The notes under the pieces are model-generated. The model did no database searches. It saw nothing but the letters and a program-made list of their open reading frames with translations, and was not told the origin of the DNA. Source: an uncultured Eubacteriales bacterium (GTDB taxonomy: Bacteria > Bacillota > Clostridia > Oscillospirales > Oscillospiraceae). From it: a DNA stretch of 32,529 nucleotides. The stretch's first letter is position 1; every line of letters begins with the position of its first letter. The translations under genes were made by a program, and so were the position numbers. Location of the stretch: positions 1-32,529 of the forward strand of contig UQXI01000029.1 of assembly GCA_900544975.1 (NCBI GenBank), given 5' to 3'. This document shows positions 14,649 through 22,578 of the stretch, piece after piece.

Positions 14649-15233
14649 TTATATATCTGTTTCTATAAAATGTATATTATAATTATTCCAATATTTTTTA
14701 TAAACACCAATGTTATTTTTGAAGTTTATCTGATACATTCTAAAAGTTACCAACAAATTTTTTGGCTGCCATTGCTCCTCGTAAGAATACTGGTATTTCA
14801 TACCCACCTGTTTCATAACGCCACCGCTCCGGGGGTTGTTGATGTCATGCGTTGCCGTGATATATGGAAGTCCATCTCTTTTCACTTGCGTTATCACGGC
14901 CTTTCCAGCCTCTGTAACAATCCCCTGATGCCAAAATTCTTGCCGAAGCCCATACCCAAAATCATGGCCATCGTCCATGTCAACCTTTATATAGCCAATG
15001 GGATAGTTGTCCTCTTTCAAACAGATTGCGTAAGCATAGGCTTGTGGCTTTGCATAATCTGCCGCATACCTTGTTGCAAAAAAAGTGCGTGCTTCATCCA
15101 TACTTTTCAAAGGGAACCATGGCAAGAAGACATTGGCCACTTCATCTTTCAACACCAGATACAATGCACCAATATCATTTTCTGTAAATTTTCTAAGTAT
15201 AAGCCGTTCGGTTTCCAGCCGTGGTGTATTCAT
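14649..15233 (-). CDS. GNAT-family N-acetyltransferase (RimJ/RimL-like)
   Basis: The product has 194 residues. It opens TPRLETERLILRKF, the signature of RimJ/RimL-type acetyltransferases, followed by IGYIKVD, a Q/R.E.WHQGIVTEAGKAVI acetyl-CoA-binding segment and NPRSGGVMKQVGMKYQYS. The acceptor could be a protein N-terminus or a small molecule. GGAGG lies 5 nt before the ATG. The gene is visibly more AT-rich than its neighbours, most of all at its 3' end (poly-Asn, Ile, Tyr, Lys), and lies between degenerate sequences, which suggests acquisition by transfer. The last 25 residues may be non-native extension. Confidence 0.85.
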   Translation of the reverse strand: MNTPRLETERLILRKFTENDIGALYLVLKDEVANVFLPWFPLKSMDEARTFFATRYAADYAKPQAYAYAICLKEDNYPIGYIKVDMDDGHDFGYGLRQEFWHQGIVTEAGKAVITQVKRDGLPYITATHDINNPRSGGVMKQVGMKYQYSYEEQWQPKNLLVTFRMYQINFKNNIGVYKKYWNNYNIHFIETDI

Positions 15234-15272
15234 ACGTTCCTCCTGGTGCTGGTTATTTGCATGATTTCCCCC

Positions 15273-15278
15273 ATTATA
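15273..15278 (-). promoter_or_regulatory. Extended -10 promoter for the GNAT gene
   Basis: A minus-strand TATAAT preceded by TGG lies 40 nt upstream of the ATG. There is no good -35 box. Confidence 0.5.
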
Positions 15279-15309
15279 CCACAAATCCGAGCACGTGGAA
15301 ATGGCGAGT

Positions 15310-15660
15310 TTTCCAGTCAGGTTTCCTACTTTATGGATATACGGCGCAGGCGGTCAAAAAAGTGTAGACTTTGGCAGTTCATCGATGGGCAAGCCCTTTG
15401 AAAACAGAATGGCCGCCTAAAAAGGAATACCCCGACTGGGGAAGTACGCCGTGACCCCACTTCTGGACACCGTGAAAGCAATACCTGCGCTGTACGAAAC
15501 GGCTGGATAGCAAGAGCTGCCCGGCTGTGGGAACATCATCACGTCAGAACTGGAAGCAGTTGTGTATCAGCAGATGGTGAAAAACTGGACGGCTATCAGA
15601 CACTGACGGGTGGGATACTTCCCGTCAGACCGTTACCCTGTGTAGTCCCTTGTAAACTGT
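15310..15660 (+). other. Degenerate sequence, probable remnant of a mobile-element gene
   Basis: No intact gene is present. One plus frame (about 15386-15605) reads protein-like segments such as TPLLDTVKAIPALYETAG and ITSELEAVVYQQMVKN, broken by TAA and TAG. A shift near 15580 restores KLDGYQTLTGG in another frame. I do not recognise the parent protein. With the HTH remnant at 14500-14616 and the AT-rich acetyltransferase, this suggests a decayed insertion. Confidence 0.4.
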
Positions 15661-15682
15661 ACTTTGTTTCAAGCTCAAATAC

Positions 15683-15722
15683 AATCGGGTAGGAGGGGCT
15701 ATTTTGCACCTCCTACCCGATT
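15683..15722 (-). terminator. Hairpin after the fumarase operon
   Basis: A perfect 14-bp stem (AATCGGGTAGGAGG, 15683-15696, with its complement at 15709-15722) has a 12-nt loop. It begins 8 nt beyond the fumarase beta stop. The minus-strand T-tract is short (TTGTATTT). Confidence 0.65.
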
Positions 15723-15729
15723 CGCCCAC

Positions 15730-16287
15730 TTACTCCTGCGAGGCCAGATAGGCCTTCTGGCCCGCCTCATACAGGTTCTGGCCCAGGGTATCGATCACCA
15801 CCGTAACCGGGAAATCCACCACTTCCATCCGGCGGATGGCTTCCGCGCCCAGATCCTCATAGGCCACCACTTCCGCCTTCTTCACGCACCGGGCCAAGAG
15901 GGCGCCGGCTCCGCCAATGGCGGCAAAGTACACCGCGCCATGCTCTTTCATGGCGTTGACCACGCCTGCGTCCCGTTTGCCTTTGCCGATCATGCCGGTG
16001 GATCCGGCGGCAATGACCTTGGGGGCATACGCATCCATGCGGTAGCTGGTGGTGGGTCCGCAAGAGCCCACCGCATGGCCTTTCTGGGCCGGAGTGGGAC
16101 CCGCATAGTAGATCACCGCACCGTCCACATCAAAAGGCAGGGGTTTGCCCTGATCCAGCAGCTCCACCAGCCGCTTATGGGCAGCGTCCCGGGCGGTGTA
16201 GATGGTGCCGGTAAAGAGAACCGTATCACCGCAGCGCAGCTGCCGGGCCTGTTCCCGGGTCATAGGGGCAGTCAGTTTGTACTCCAT
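15730..16287 (-). CDS. Fumarate hydratase class I, beta subunit (Fe-S hydro-lyase)
   Basis: This 185-residue protein matches the C-terminal half of class I fumarases, made as a separate subunit in anaerobes. Together with the alpha subunit it hydrates fumarate to malate. Visible family motifs are GDTVLFTGTIYTARDAAHKR, then YYAGPTP and GSCGPTTSYRMD, then GKG and a DFPVTVVID segment near the end. GGAGGTG precedes the ATG, and only 1 bp separates it from the alpha stop, so translation is coupled. Tartrate dehydratase (TtdB) has the same fold and cannot be fully excluded, but fumarase is the usual assignment in this setting. Confidence 0.92.
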   Translation of the reverse strand: MEYKLTAPMTREQARQLRCGDTVLFTGTIYTARDAAHKRLVELLDQGKPLPFDVDGAVIYYAGPTPAQKGHAVGSCGPTTSYRMDAYAPKVIAAGSTGMIGKGKRDAGVVNAMKEHGAVYFAAIGGAGALLARCVKKAEVVAYEDLGAEAIRRMEVVDFPVTVVIDTLGQNLYEAGQKAYLASQE

Positions 16288-16288
16288 C

Positions 16289-17128
16289 TCACAGCACCTC
16301 CGATTCGTGTCTCGTCACGTGGCAGTTGATGTTCACTGCCACAGGCAAGCTGGCCATATGGACCGCAGCCACCTCAATATGGACTGCCAACGCCGTGGTC
16401 TGGCCGCCAAATCCCTGGGGGCCAATGCCCAGGGCGTTGATCCGCTGCAGCAGCTCCTGCTCCATCTCCGCATAGAAGGGATCGGGGTTGGGCGACCCGG
16501 CCGGACGCAGGAGCGCCCGTTTGGCCAGCTCTGCCGAGCGATCAAAGCCGCCGCCAATGCCCACACCCACCACAATGGGCGGACAGGGGTTGGGGCCAGC
16601 CTCCGCCACAGTCTTCACCACAAAATCCTTCACGCCCTGGGCACCATCGGAGGGGCGCAGCATGGCAATGCGGCTCATGTTCTCACTGCCCGCGCCCTTG
16701 GGGGCCACCGTGATCTTCAGCTGGTCACCAGGTACCAGACGGGTATAGATACAGGCAGGGGTGTTGTCCTTGGTATTCACCCGGCGCAGGGGATCCGCCA
16801 CCACAGAGCACCGGAGACCTGCCTCCAGATAGCCCTGGCGGACGCCTGCATGAATTGCCTGCTCCAAATCCCCCTGAATATGGACCTCCTGTCCCACCTC
16901 CAGAAAGACGCAGGCAACGCCTGTATCCTGGCAAATGGGCAGCTGATCCTCCTCAGCAATTTTGTAATTCTCTACGATTTTCGCCAGAATGCCCCGCGCC
17001 GGTTCCCAGGGCTCCCGGGCCTGACTTTGGGTGATACAGGCCCGCACATCCTGGGGTAAATTCCGATTGGCGCTCATGCACAGCCGGGCCACAGCCTGGG
17101 TAATGGCTTCCCCTTTGATTTCCCGCAT
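16289..17128 (-). CDS. Fumarate hydratase class I, alpha subunit (Fe-S hydro-lyase)
   Basis: The 279-residue subunit carries the [4Fe-4S] cluster site. Its Cys ligands are probably C66 in PICQDTG, the Cys in PNPCPP and the late Cys in NINCH. GAGSENMS and VGVGIGG are conserved. AAAGGA lies 8 nt before the ATG at 17128; an in-frame TTG at 17149 is less likely. It forms a two-gene operon with the beta subunit, driven by a near-consensus promoter. In a fermenter it would serve the reductive or oxidative malate-fumarate branch. The enzyme class is oxygen-sensitive, in keeping with an anaerobe. Confidence 0.93.
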   Translation of the reverse strand: MREIKGEAITQAVARLCMSANRNLPQDVRACITQSQAREPWEPARGILAKIVENYKIAEEDQLPICQDTGVACVFLEVGQEVHIQGDLEQAIHAGVRQGYLEAGLRCSVVADPLRRVNTKDNTPACIYTRLVPGDQLKITVAPKGAGSENMSRIAMLRPSDGAQGVKDFVVKTVAEAGPNPCPPIVVGVGIGGGFDRSAELAKRALLRPAGSPNPDPFYAEMEQELLQRINALGIGPQGFGGQTTALAVHIEVAAVHMASLPVAVNINCHVTRHESEVL

Positions 17129-17187
17129 GGCTACGTTCCTTTCTATCAAACAAATTTCTGGGCGGCTCTGCCGCCGGACTTGATAAC

Positions 17188-17216
17188 AGTATACTGAATC
17201 TGCCGGTCACTTGCAA
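17188..17216 (-). promoter_or_regulatory. Promoter of the fumarase operon
   Basis: On the minus strand TTGCAA (17216-17211), a 17-bp spacer and TATACT (17193-17188). A small hairpin (GGCGGC-TCT-GCCGCC, 17161-17175) lies in the leader. Confidence 0.7.
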
Positions 17217-17242
17217 GTCCCCCGGCAAAAACAGCAGTCGGT

Positions 17243-18394
17243 TTATTCTGCGAACGCCTGCACCATCCGGTCCAGAGCCCGGTCCAACGTCGCTCTGGGG
17301 CAGGCCAGATTCATCCGCATAAAGCCTCTGCCCTCAGGGCCAAACCAGTCCCCGGTGTTCATGGCGACGCCCGCTTTCCAGGTGAAAAAGTCCGCCAGTT
17401 CCCTGGGTTCCATCTTCATGGCCCGGCAGTCCAGCCACATCAAATAGGTCCCCTGGGGCGCAATCAACTGGATCTGGGGCAACTCCGCCGCCAGACGCTG
17501 CTGCAAATGGGCCACGTTGCCGGCCAGATACACCAGGAGCTGATCCAGATATTCGTCTCCCTCTTCATACGCGGCGATGTACGCATATAACCCCAGCATG
17601 TTCATGTTATCCCCATGGCTGAGGGCAAGCACCTGCTGGAACCGATCCCCCAGCTTCCGGTCTGGCGCAATCACGGCCGCCGCCTTCATAGACGCCAGGT
17701 TGAAGGTTTTGCTGGGCGCTATTGCCACCAGGCACTCCGGAATGACAGACGCCGCAGGGATGTGGCAGCTTCCCGGATATACAAAGTCCCCATGAATTTC
17801 ATCGGCAAACAGGAGCACCTGATGGCGGCGGCAAATCTCGCCGATTTTCTCCAGCTCCTGCCGGGTAAATACCTTGCCCACCGGGTTGTGTGGGCTGCAC
17901 AGCAGCATCAGCTTGGCCCTGGGATCTGCTGCCCGGCGCTCCAGATCCTCAAAGTCCACTTCATAGCGCCCCTGCTGCAGCAGGAGGGCGTTGTTGGAGA
18001 CTTCTCTCCCTTGCTGTGTTACGGCGTCGGTAAACGGACCGTAAACAGGCCGCTGGAGAATGACCCGATCCCCCGGCTCCGTAAACGCCGCAACGGCGGT
18101 GTAGAGGGCCGGTACCACGCTGGAGATGGGAATCACCATAGCCTCTCCAATGTCCCAATGATGACGGCGGCGCTGCCAGCCGGCTGTGGCCGCCCGAAAC
18201 GCCGGGGGTGTCGCCGTATAGGCGTAGACGCCAAACGCTGCCTTCTCCAGCACCCGGTCGATCACTGGCTTCGGGCAGCGAAAGTCCATATCCGCCACCC
18301 ACATGGGAATGGCATCGGGATTCTCCGGGATATGGTCCCATTTGATGCTGTCTGTGTTTCTGCGGTCAATGAGTTCGTCAAAATGGTATTGCAT
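17243..18394 (-). CDS. PLP-dependent aminotransferase/C-S lyase, PatB/MalY type
   Basis: This 383-residue fold-type I PLP enzyme is probably a cystathionine beta-lyase-like C-S lyase. IPMWVADMDF (about 29-38) is the MalY/PatB hallmark. SPHNPVGKVF and FADEIHGDFV hold the PLP-contacting Asn and Asp, and K229 in APSKTFNLAS is the Schiff-base lysine. A C-terminal Arg in FMRMNLACP binds the carboxylate. GAGG lies 5 nt before ATG. Its start overlaps the end of the peptidase gene by 17 nt, so the two are co-translated. Release of sulfur or amino acids after peptide breakdown is a possible shared theme, but this is inference. Confidence 0.92.
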   Translation of the reverse strand: MQYHFDELIDRRNTDSIKWDHIPENPDAIPMWVADMDFRCPKPVIDRVLEKAAFGVYAYTATPPAFRAATAGWQRRRHHWDIGEAMVIPISSVVPALYTAVAAFTEPGDRVILQRPVYGPFTDAVTQQGREVSNNALLLQQGRYEVDFEDLERRAADPRAKLMLLCSPHNPVGKVFTRQELEKIGEICRRHQVLLFADEIHGDFVYPGSCHIPAASVIPECLVAIAPSKTFNLASMKAAAVIAPDRKLGDRFQQVLALSHGDNMNMLGLYAYIAAYEEGDEYLDQLLVYLAGNVAHLQQRLAAELPQIQLIAPQGTYLMWLDCRAMKMEPRELADFFTWKAGVAMNTGDWFGPEGRGFMRMNLACPRATLDRALDRMVQAFAE

Positions 18395-18974
18395 GGTTTC
18401 CTCTCTTTCTGCGCTCAGTGGCCAAAAAGGCCACTATCTGCATCACGGCCTGGGTCATAGTCTCCAGAGCCATTTTCTCTGTCCCTGGCACGTGGATAAA
18501 TCCCGCCGGCATGGTCCCCGCCACTGCCAGGAGGCGGTACAGCAGGCAATTGCACACATACGCCCCCGCTGTCAGAGAAACCTCCGCCGGAATTCCTTCC
18601 CGGTTCAGCGCCTCCGCCAGGGACAAAACCGGCAAGGTGGAAAAATAGGCCGCCGGTCCTGCTGGGTCCAGGAGAAGGTCCCAGGGCTGTACCCCGTCAT
18701 TGTCCGGTATTCTGGCGTGGGCATAATTGAGCCCCACCTTTTCCAGGGAGATTTTCGCCCTGCTTGCCGCCAGCCCCAGACAGATCACCCCATCTGGCCG
18801 CTCCACCTTCATCCGCTCCAGCAATTGCTCCGGCGCCCGCCGGAACGACACCGGCAGCTCCATGGTCACAAGCTCCACCCCGCCTGCCGTTGGCGGCAAC
18901 CCCTTGAGACATGCATAGGAGGGGTTGCTGCTTCCACCGTCAAAGGGCTCAAAGCCGGTCAACAAGATCTTCAT
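18378..18974 (-). CDS. pcp: Pyroglutamyl-peptidase I
   Basis: This 198-residue cysteine peptidase (family C15) removes N-terminal pyroglutamate from peptides in the cytosol. It opens KILLTGFEPFDGG. The catalytic triad is visible as E78 (KISLEKV), C141 (AGAYVCN) and H161 (GFIHVP). Its length is slightly below the usual 205-215. A purine-rich AAAGGGG precedes the ATG. It is the first gene of a two-gene operon with the PatB-type lyase, overlapping it by 17 nt. Confidence 0.94.
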   Translation of the reverse strand: MKILLTGFEPFDGGSSNPSYACLKGLPPTAGGVELVTMELPVSFRRAPEQLLERMKVERPDGVICLGLAASRAKISLEKVGLNYAHARIPDNDGVQPWDLLLDPAGPAAYFSTLPVLSLAEALNREGIPAEVSLTAGAYVCNCLLYRLLAVAGTMPAGFIHVPGTEKMALETMTQAVMQIVAFLATERRKRGNHAIPF

Positions 18975-19040
18975 TTCAACGCCCCTTTCGCATATGTTCC
19001 TGCAACTCCAATCAGCCAGAAACAAAACTCTTATGCTTTG

Positions 19041-19046
19041 AGTATA
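19041..19046 (-). promoter_or_regulatory. Extended -10 promoter for pcp
   Basis: A minus-strand TATACT preceded by TGG lies about 67 nt upstream of the pcp ATG. The -35 is weak. It is divergent from the flavodoxin promoter. Confidence 0.45.
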
Positions 19047-19139
19047 CCACAAGATGTGAAAAAAGGGAATCCGGAATTCTGCAAGAATGGGAACCCCTCA
19101 CAGAAAGCTTTCTTACCATGGAAGTTGCCAAAAAAAGTC

Positions 19140-19168
19140 TTGACAAAGGCAAGAAAACCTGGTATTCT
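19140..19168 (+). promoter_or_regulatory. Flavodoxin promoter
   Basis: TTGACA (19140-19145), a 17-bp spacer and TATTCT (19163-19168) preceded by TGG. Palindrome 1 starts 4 bp after the -10 and covers the expected transcription start. Confidence 0.75.
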
Positions 19169-19171
19169 ATG

Positions 19172-19187
19172 GTTAGCCAAAGCTAAC
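19172..19187. promoter_or_regulatory. Palindromic operator, flavodoxin site 1
   Basis: Perfect GTTAGC-CAAA-GCTAAC directly downstream of the -10 box, a classic repressor position. It shares arms and 4-bp spacing with the site in the feo promoter. Confidence 0.65.
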
Positions 19188-19263
19188 GCTCAGTTTCCTC
19201 CCAAAAGCTGCTGTCCCGGCAAGTCGCCAGTCTCCCAGGGCAGGGTTTTTTCTTTCCCAGGGT

Positions 19264-19279
19264 GTTAGCCTTGGCTAAT
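19264..19279. promoter_or_regulatory. Palindromic operator, flavodoxin site 2
   Basis: GTTAGC-CTTG-GCTAAT, one mismatch from perfect, lies 92 bp downstream of site 1 and 36 bp before the start codon. A looping or second-site role is inferred. Confidence 0.5.
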
Positions 19280-19314
19280 CAAAGATTTTTCTCACATCGG
19301 AGGCGTTGTACATC

Positions 19315-19743
19315 ATGAAGAAAATCGCAGTCGTGTATTGGAGTGGAACCGGCCACACCGAGCAAATGGCGCAGCAAGTAGCTGCCGGGATCCAGGAGGC
19401 GGGCGCGAATCCAGAAATCATTGCCGCTGCCGAGTTCTCCGCCAGTCTGGTGGGTTCTTTTGACGCCATCGCCTTTGGTTGCCCAGCCATGGGTGCGGAA
19501 GAACTGGAGTCCGATGAATTTGCCCCCCTGTTTGAGGCCTGCCTGCCTTTGCTCCGGGGCAAACCAATCGCCCTGTTTGGCTCCTATGGCTGGGGCGATG
19601 GGGAGTGGATGCGGAGTTGGGAAGACTCCTGCACCCAAGGTGGCGCCATGTTGTCCGCCGCCAGCGTCATTTGCCAGGAAGCGCCTGATGAAGAGGCCGT
19701 CGCTTCCTGTAAGGCTCTGGGTAGGGCCTTGGCCGAGTCCTGA
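19315..19743 (+). CDS. Short-chain flavodoxin
   Basis: The 142-residue cytosolic FMN protein carries low-potential electrons and replaces ferredoxin when iron is short. KKIAVVYWSGTGHTE (2-16) is the phosphate-binding loop; FGCPAMGAEEL and FGSYGWGDGEWM are the two flavin-flanking loops. Length and motifs are standard. GGAGG is 11 nt before this ATG; the in-frame TTG at 19306 is too close to it. The 5' untranslated region of about 140 nt holds a second copy of the palindrome that also sits at the promoter. Sharing this palindrome with the feo operon suggests derepression under iron limitation. Confidence 0.93.
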   Translation: MKKIAVVYWSGTGHTEQMAQQVAAGIQEAGANPEIIAAAEFSASLVGSFDAIAFGCPAMGAEELESDEFAPLFEACLPLLRGKPIALFGSYGWGDGEWMRSWEDSCTQGGAMLSAASVICQEAPDEEAVASCKALGRALAES

Positions 19744-19799
19744 CCGGGACGCCTCTTCCAATACCTCCTAATCCTTCACAGTCCTTTCTTTTCTGGCGA

Positions 19800-19845
19800 A
19801 TGGCGGTGCTGCAGCATTCTGACAGCACCGCCATTTGCTATATTT
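19800..19845. terminator. Terminator between convergent flavodoxin and metG genes
   Basis: A perfect 12-bp stem (ATGGCGGTGCTG, 19800-19811, with its complement at 19823-19834), an 11-nt loop, then TTGCTATATTTTA on the plus strand. Confidence 0.7.
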
Positions 19846-19856
19846 TATGATAGGGA

Positions 19857-21803
19857 CTACACCAAACGGCTGCCAGCCCGGATGCTGTCATCCAGCATCA
19901 CCAGGTTCAGCGTTTCACCACGCTCCGCAGACAGCAGCATGCCACAACTGAGCTGGCCCATCATCTTCCGGGGGGCCAGGTTGGTCACTGCCACCAGGGT
20001 TTTGCCCACCAGCTCCTCCGGCTGGTAGTACTTGGCAATGCCAGAGAGGATCTGCCGGGGCGTCCCGGTGCCGTCGTCCAGCTGGAACTTCAGGAGCTTC
20101 TCACTCTTCTTCACCTTTTCACAGGACAGGACCTTCACCACCGTCATCTCCACCTGCTCAAACACATCAAAGGAGATTTCCGGCAGAGGTTCCGGCAGGG
20201 GATCCTCTTCCACCGCCGGTGTCCTGTGAAGCTCCTCCAAGGCCTGGAGCTCCTGGGCCACATCAATCCGGGGGAAGAGGACCGGGCCACTCTCCACAGC
20301 GGTCTCTTCCGGCAGACGGCCCCACACGCCCAAGCTCTCCCAATCCGAGGGGGCGCCGCCCAGACGCTTCATAATCTCGTCTGTGGTGGCAGGCATAAAG
20401 GGACGCAGCAGACCGGCGCACACCCGGATGGTCTCCAGCAGGTGATACAGGACCCGGGCCAATCTTGGCTTCTGGGTCTCATCTTTGGCCAGACGCCAGG
20501 GCTCGTTTTCATCAATATATTTGTTGGCCCGGCTGATGACCGCAAAAATCTGGGACAGGGCGTTCTGGAAGGCGAACTTTTCCATCTGCTCCTCATACCG
20601 GCCCCGCAGGCCGGATACCTCAGTCAGGAGCTCCTCGTCCATGTCTTCCCGGACCTCCTGGTCCGCAGGCAGACGGCCGCCAAAGTACTTTTGGGTCATG
20701 GCCACCGTCCGGGACACCAGATTGCCCAGGTCATTGGCCAGGTCCGTGTTGATGCAGCCGATCAACGCCTCGTTGGAGAAGTTCCCATCGGAGCCAAAGG
20801 GGAAGGTCCGCAATAGGAAGAACCGCAGCGCATCGGTGCCGTACCGCTCTGCCAGGAGGTAGGGATCCACCACATTGCCCTTGGATTTGGACATCTTTCC
20901 TCCGTCCAGCAGCAGCCAGCCGTGGCCGAATACCTTCTTGGGCAGGGGCAAGCCCATGCTCATGAGCATGGCTGGCCAGACAATGGCGTGGAAGCGGACA
21001 ATTTCCTTGCCCACAAAGTGGACGTCTGCAGGCCAATACCGGTCGTAATCTCCAAACTGTTCATTGCGGAAGCCCAGGGCCGTGAGATAGTTGAAGAGGG
21101 CGTCCACCCACACATACACCACATGGCCCGGGTCAAAGTCCACCGGAATGCCCCAGGTGAAGGAGGTCCGGGAGACGCACAGATCCTCCAGGCCCGGGTC
21201 AATGAAGTTATTTACCATCTCGTTGACCCGACTCCGGGGCTCCAGGAAGTCCGTGTTCACCAGCAGGTCCCGCACAGCTCCGGCGTACTTAGACAGGCGG
21301 AAGAAATAGGCCTCCTCCTGAGCCGGCTGTACCTCCCGGCCGCAGTCGGGGCATTTGCCGTCCTTGAGCTGGCTGGCAGTCCAGAAGGACTCACAGGGGG
21401 TGCAGTACATCCCCTCATACGTGCCCTTGTAAATGTCCCCCTTCTCATACATCTCCTTGAAGATTTTCTGAATGGCAGAGACATGATAGCCATCTGTGGT
21501 GCGGATGAATCGGTCATAGGAGATGTTCATCAGCTTCCACAGATCCTTGACGCCCTTCTCCCCCTCCACGATGTGGTCCACAAACTCCTTGGGGGTGACG
21601 CCGGTTTCTTTGGCGCGGGCCTCAATCTTCTGGCCGTGTTCGTCGGTTCCGGTGAGGAAGCACACATCATAGCCCTGGAGCCGCTTATACCGGGCCATGG
21701 CGTCGGTGGCTACGGTGCAGTAGGTGTGGCCGATGTGGAGCTTATCTGAAGGGTAATAAATGGGTGTTGTGATATAGAATTTGCCCTTGCACTTGTCGCA
21801 CAT
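19857..21803 (-). CDS. metG: Methionyl-tRNA synthetase
   Basis: This 648-residue cytosolic enzyme charges tRNA-Met. HIGH (23-26) and KMSKS (303-307) are the class I signatures. A Zn-binding knuckle uses C134, C137, C151 and C154. The anticodon-binding helical domain follows. The C-terminal segment (about 545-648) is the OB-fold tRNA-binding dimerisation domain found in one class of bacterial MetRS. AGGAGG lies 8 nt before the ATG at 21803; a TTG farther upstream is not used. A T-box lies in the leader, so expression responds to uncharged tRNA-Met. Confidence 0.97.
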   Translation of the reverse strand: MCDKCKGKFYITTPIYYPSDKLHIGHTYCTVATDAMARYKRLQGYDVCFLTGTDEHGQKIEARAKETGVTPKEFVDHIVEGEKGVKDLWKLMNISYDRFIRTTDGYHVSAIQKIFKEMYEKGDIYKGTYEGMYCTPCESFWTASQLKDGKCPDCGREVQPAQEEAYFFRLSKYAGAVRDLLVNTDFLEPRSRVNEMVNNFIDPGLEDLCVSRTSFTWGIPVDFDPGHVVYVWVDALFNYLTALGFRNEQFGDYDRYWPADVHFVGKEIVRFHAIVWPAMLMSMGLPLPKKVFGHGWLLLDGGKMSKSKGNVVDPYLLAERYGTDALRFFLLRTFPFGSDGNFSNEALIGCINTDLANDLGNLVSRTVAMTQKYFGGRLPADQEVREDMDEELLTEVSGLRGRYEEQMEKFAFQNALSQIFAVISRANKYIDENEPWRLAKDETQKPRLARVLYHLLETIRVCAGLLRPFMPATTDEIMKRLGGAPSDWESLGVWGRLPEETAVESGPVLFPRIDVAQELQALEELHRTPAVEEDPLPEPLPEISFDVFEQVEMTVVKVLSCEKVKKSEKLLKFQLDDGTGTPRQILSGIAKYYQPEELVGKTLVAVTNLAPRKMMGQLSCGMLLSAERGETLNLVMLDDSIRAGSRLV

Positions 21804-21852
21804 AGAAATGTCCTCCTGACACAATGTTGTAATAGTATTCCAGATTTGGGAA

Positions 21853-22091
21853 ACAAAAAACGCCCCTGAGAAACTCTCAAGGGCGGAAGTCCCGCGGTAC
21901 CACCTTGGTTCGCGCCAGCCTCACAGCAGACGCCTTTGGGGGTACAGCCGTACCCTCCGCGCAATAACGGGCGCAACCGGCCCGGCTTACATCTCTTCAA
22001 CCGGGCAGCTCCGGGGCCATGTTCCGCCGATTCCCCCGCACCCCATCTCACCAACCGGGGCTCTCTGACCGGGTTTGTACTGCGTACTCTT
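21853..22091 (-). ncRNA. T-box riboswitch upstream of metG
   Basis: Read on the minus strand, the leader begins AAGAGTACGCAG (from 22091) and shows the AGAGAG loop of stem I. A candidate Met specifier ATG in GGAACATGG lies at 22020-22018. The diagnostic T-box AAGGTGGTACCGCGG starts at 21906. The terminator stem CGCCCTTGAG/CTCAGGGGCG (21885-21861) runs into TTTTTTG. Uncharged tRNA-Met would stabilise the antiterminator and allow metG transcription. The specifier assignment is by eye and family logic; the T-box and terminator are unambiguous. Confidence 0.93.
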
Positions 22092-22112
22092 CCCATCTGT
22101 GCCAATTTTACC

Positions 22113-22152
22113 ATTATAGTGAAATGGTATCATGTTTTCCCCCAATTGTCAA
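22113..22152 (-). promoter_or_regulatory. Promoter region of the metG T-box transcript
   Basis: On the minus strand a perfect TTGACA (22152-22147) is followed 17 bp later by TACCAT (22129-22124), and a perfect TATAAT lies at 22118-22113 without a matching -35. Which -10 is used cannot be settled by eye. TACCATT and AATGGTA form an inverted repeat around the second one. Confidence 0.5.
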
Positions 22153-22190
22153 CAGGCTTGGAGCGTTTTTATAAGCAGCGCCGCCCCTGT

Positions 22191-22506
22191 GTCAAGAAGT
22201 ACATGCATGGATGGCTAGGCTGCTTCGGAATTGCGAGCATGAAGACAACGATGGAACGGCTGGCTCCGGCGGAGGCTGTGAATGGATACCTGGAAGCGGT
22301 GGAAAAAGCCGGGGACACGGGTCAAGAGTTTGGAACAGCTGGGAATTCCCCAGGAAGAGGCGTATCAGTGGGGAAATACCCCCAAGGGCTATTGGCGCAT
22401 GGCGGGTAGGCCGGTGCTGACTGGTGCGATTACCAATGAAAGACTCGTACAAGCAGGACACTTGGAGATATCCAGCAAGTACGAGTCCTTGCACGTATGC
22501 GATTGA
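22191..22506 (+). pseudogene. Group II intron reverse transcriptase/maturase, C-terminal fragment with frameshift and nonsense codon
   Basis: The 5' part reads KKYMHGWLG.FGIASMKTTMERL, matching the maturase (X) domain of LtrA-like proteins. Then the frame shifts: WLRRRL-stop-MDTWKRWKKPGTR continues in another frame, with TGA where family members have Arg (CGA to TGA). The ending is GNTPKGYWRMAGRPVL then AITNERLVQAGHL, the usual C-terminus. The polymerase domain is gone, so no active enzyme can be made. The stop at 22504-22506 overlaps the first base of domain V, as in intact introns. Confidence 0.82.
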
Positions 22507-22574
22507 ACCGCCGTATACGGAACCGTACATACGTGGTGCGGGAGGTCGGGGTTATTTAGCCCTTCCTACCCGAT
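22191..22574 (+). mobile_element. Decayed 3' end of a group II intron
   Basis: The segment carries the C-terminal part of an intron-encoded protein followed at once by RNA domains V and VI. Domain V (22505-22539) shows ACCGCCGTAT and ATACG-TGGT arms; compared with the usual arm ...ATACGGTGGT one G is missing. Domain VI (22540-22574) ends CCTACCCGAT, the typical intron 3' end. The 5' two-thirds of the intron are absent. The 3' boundary lies 5 bp from the aspS stop codon. Confidence 0.8.
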
Positions 22575-22578
22575 GTGA

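Noticed and set aside
15683..15722. Fumarase-downstream hairpin as a leftover group II intron domain VI, since it ends CCTACCCGATT like the intron at 22574
   Set aside because: The stem is perfectly symmetric, unlike domain VI, and no domain V lies beside it; a terminator is the simpler reading.
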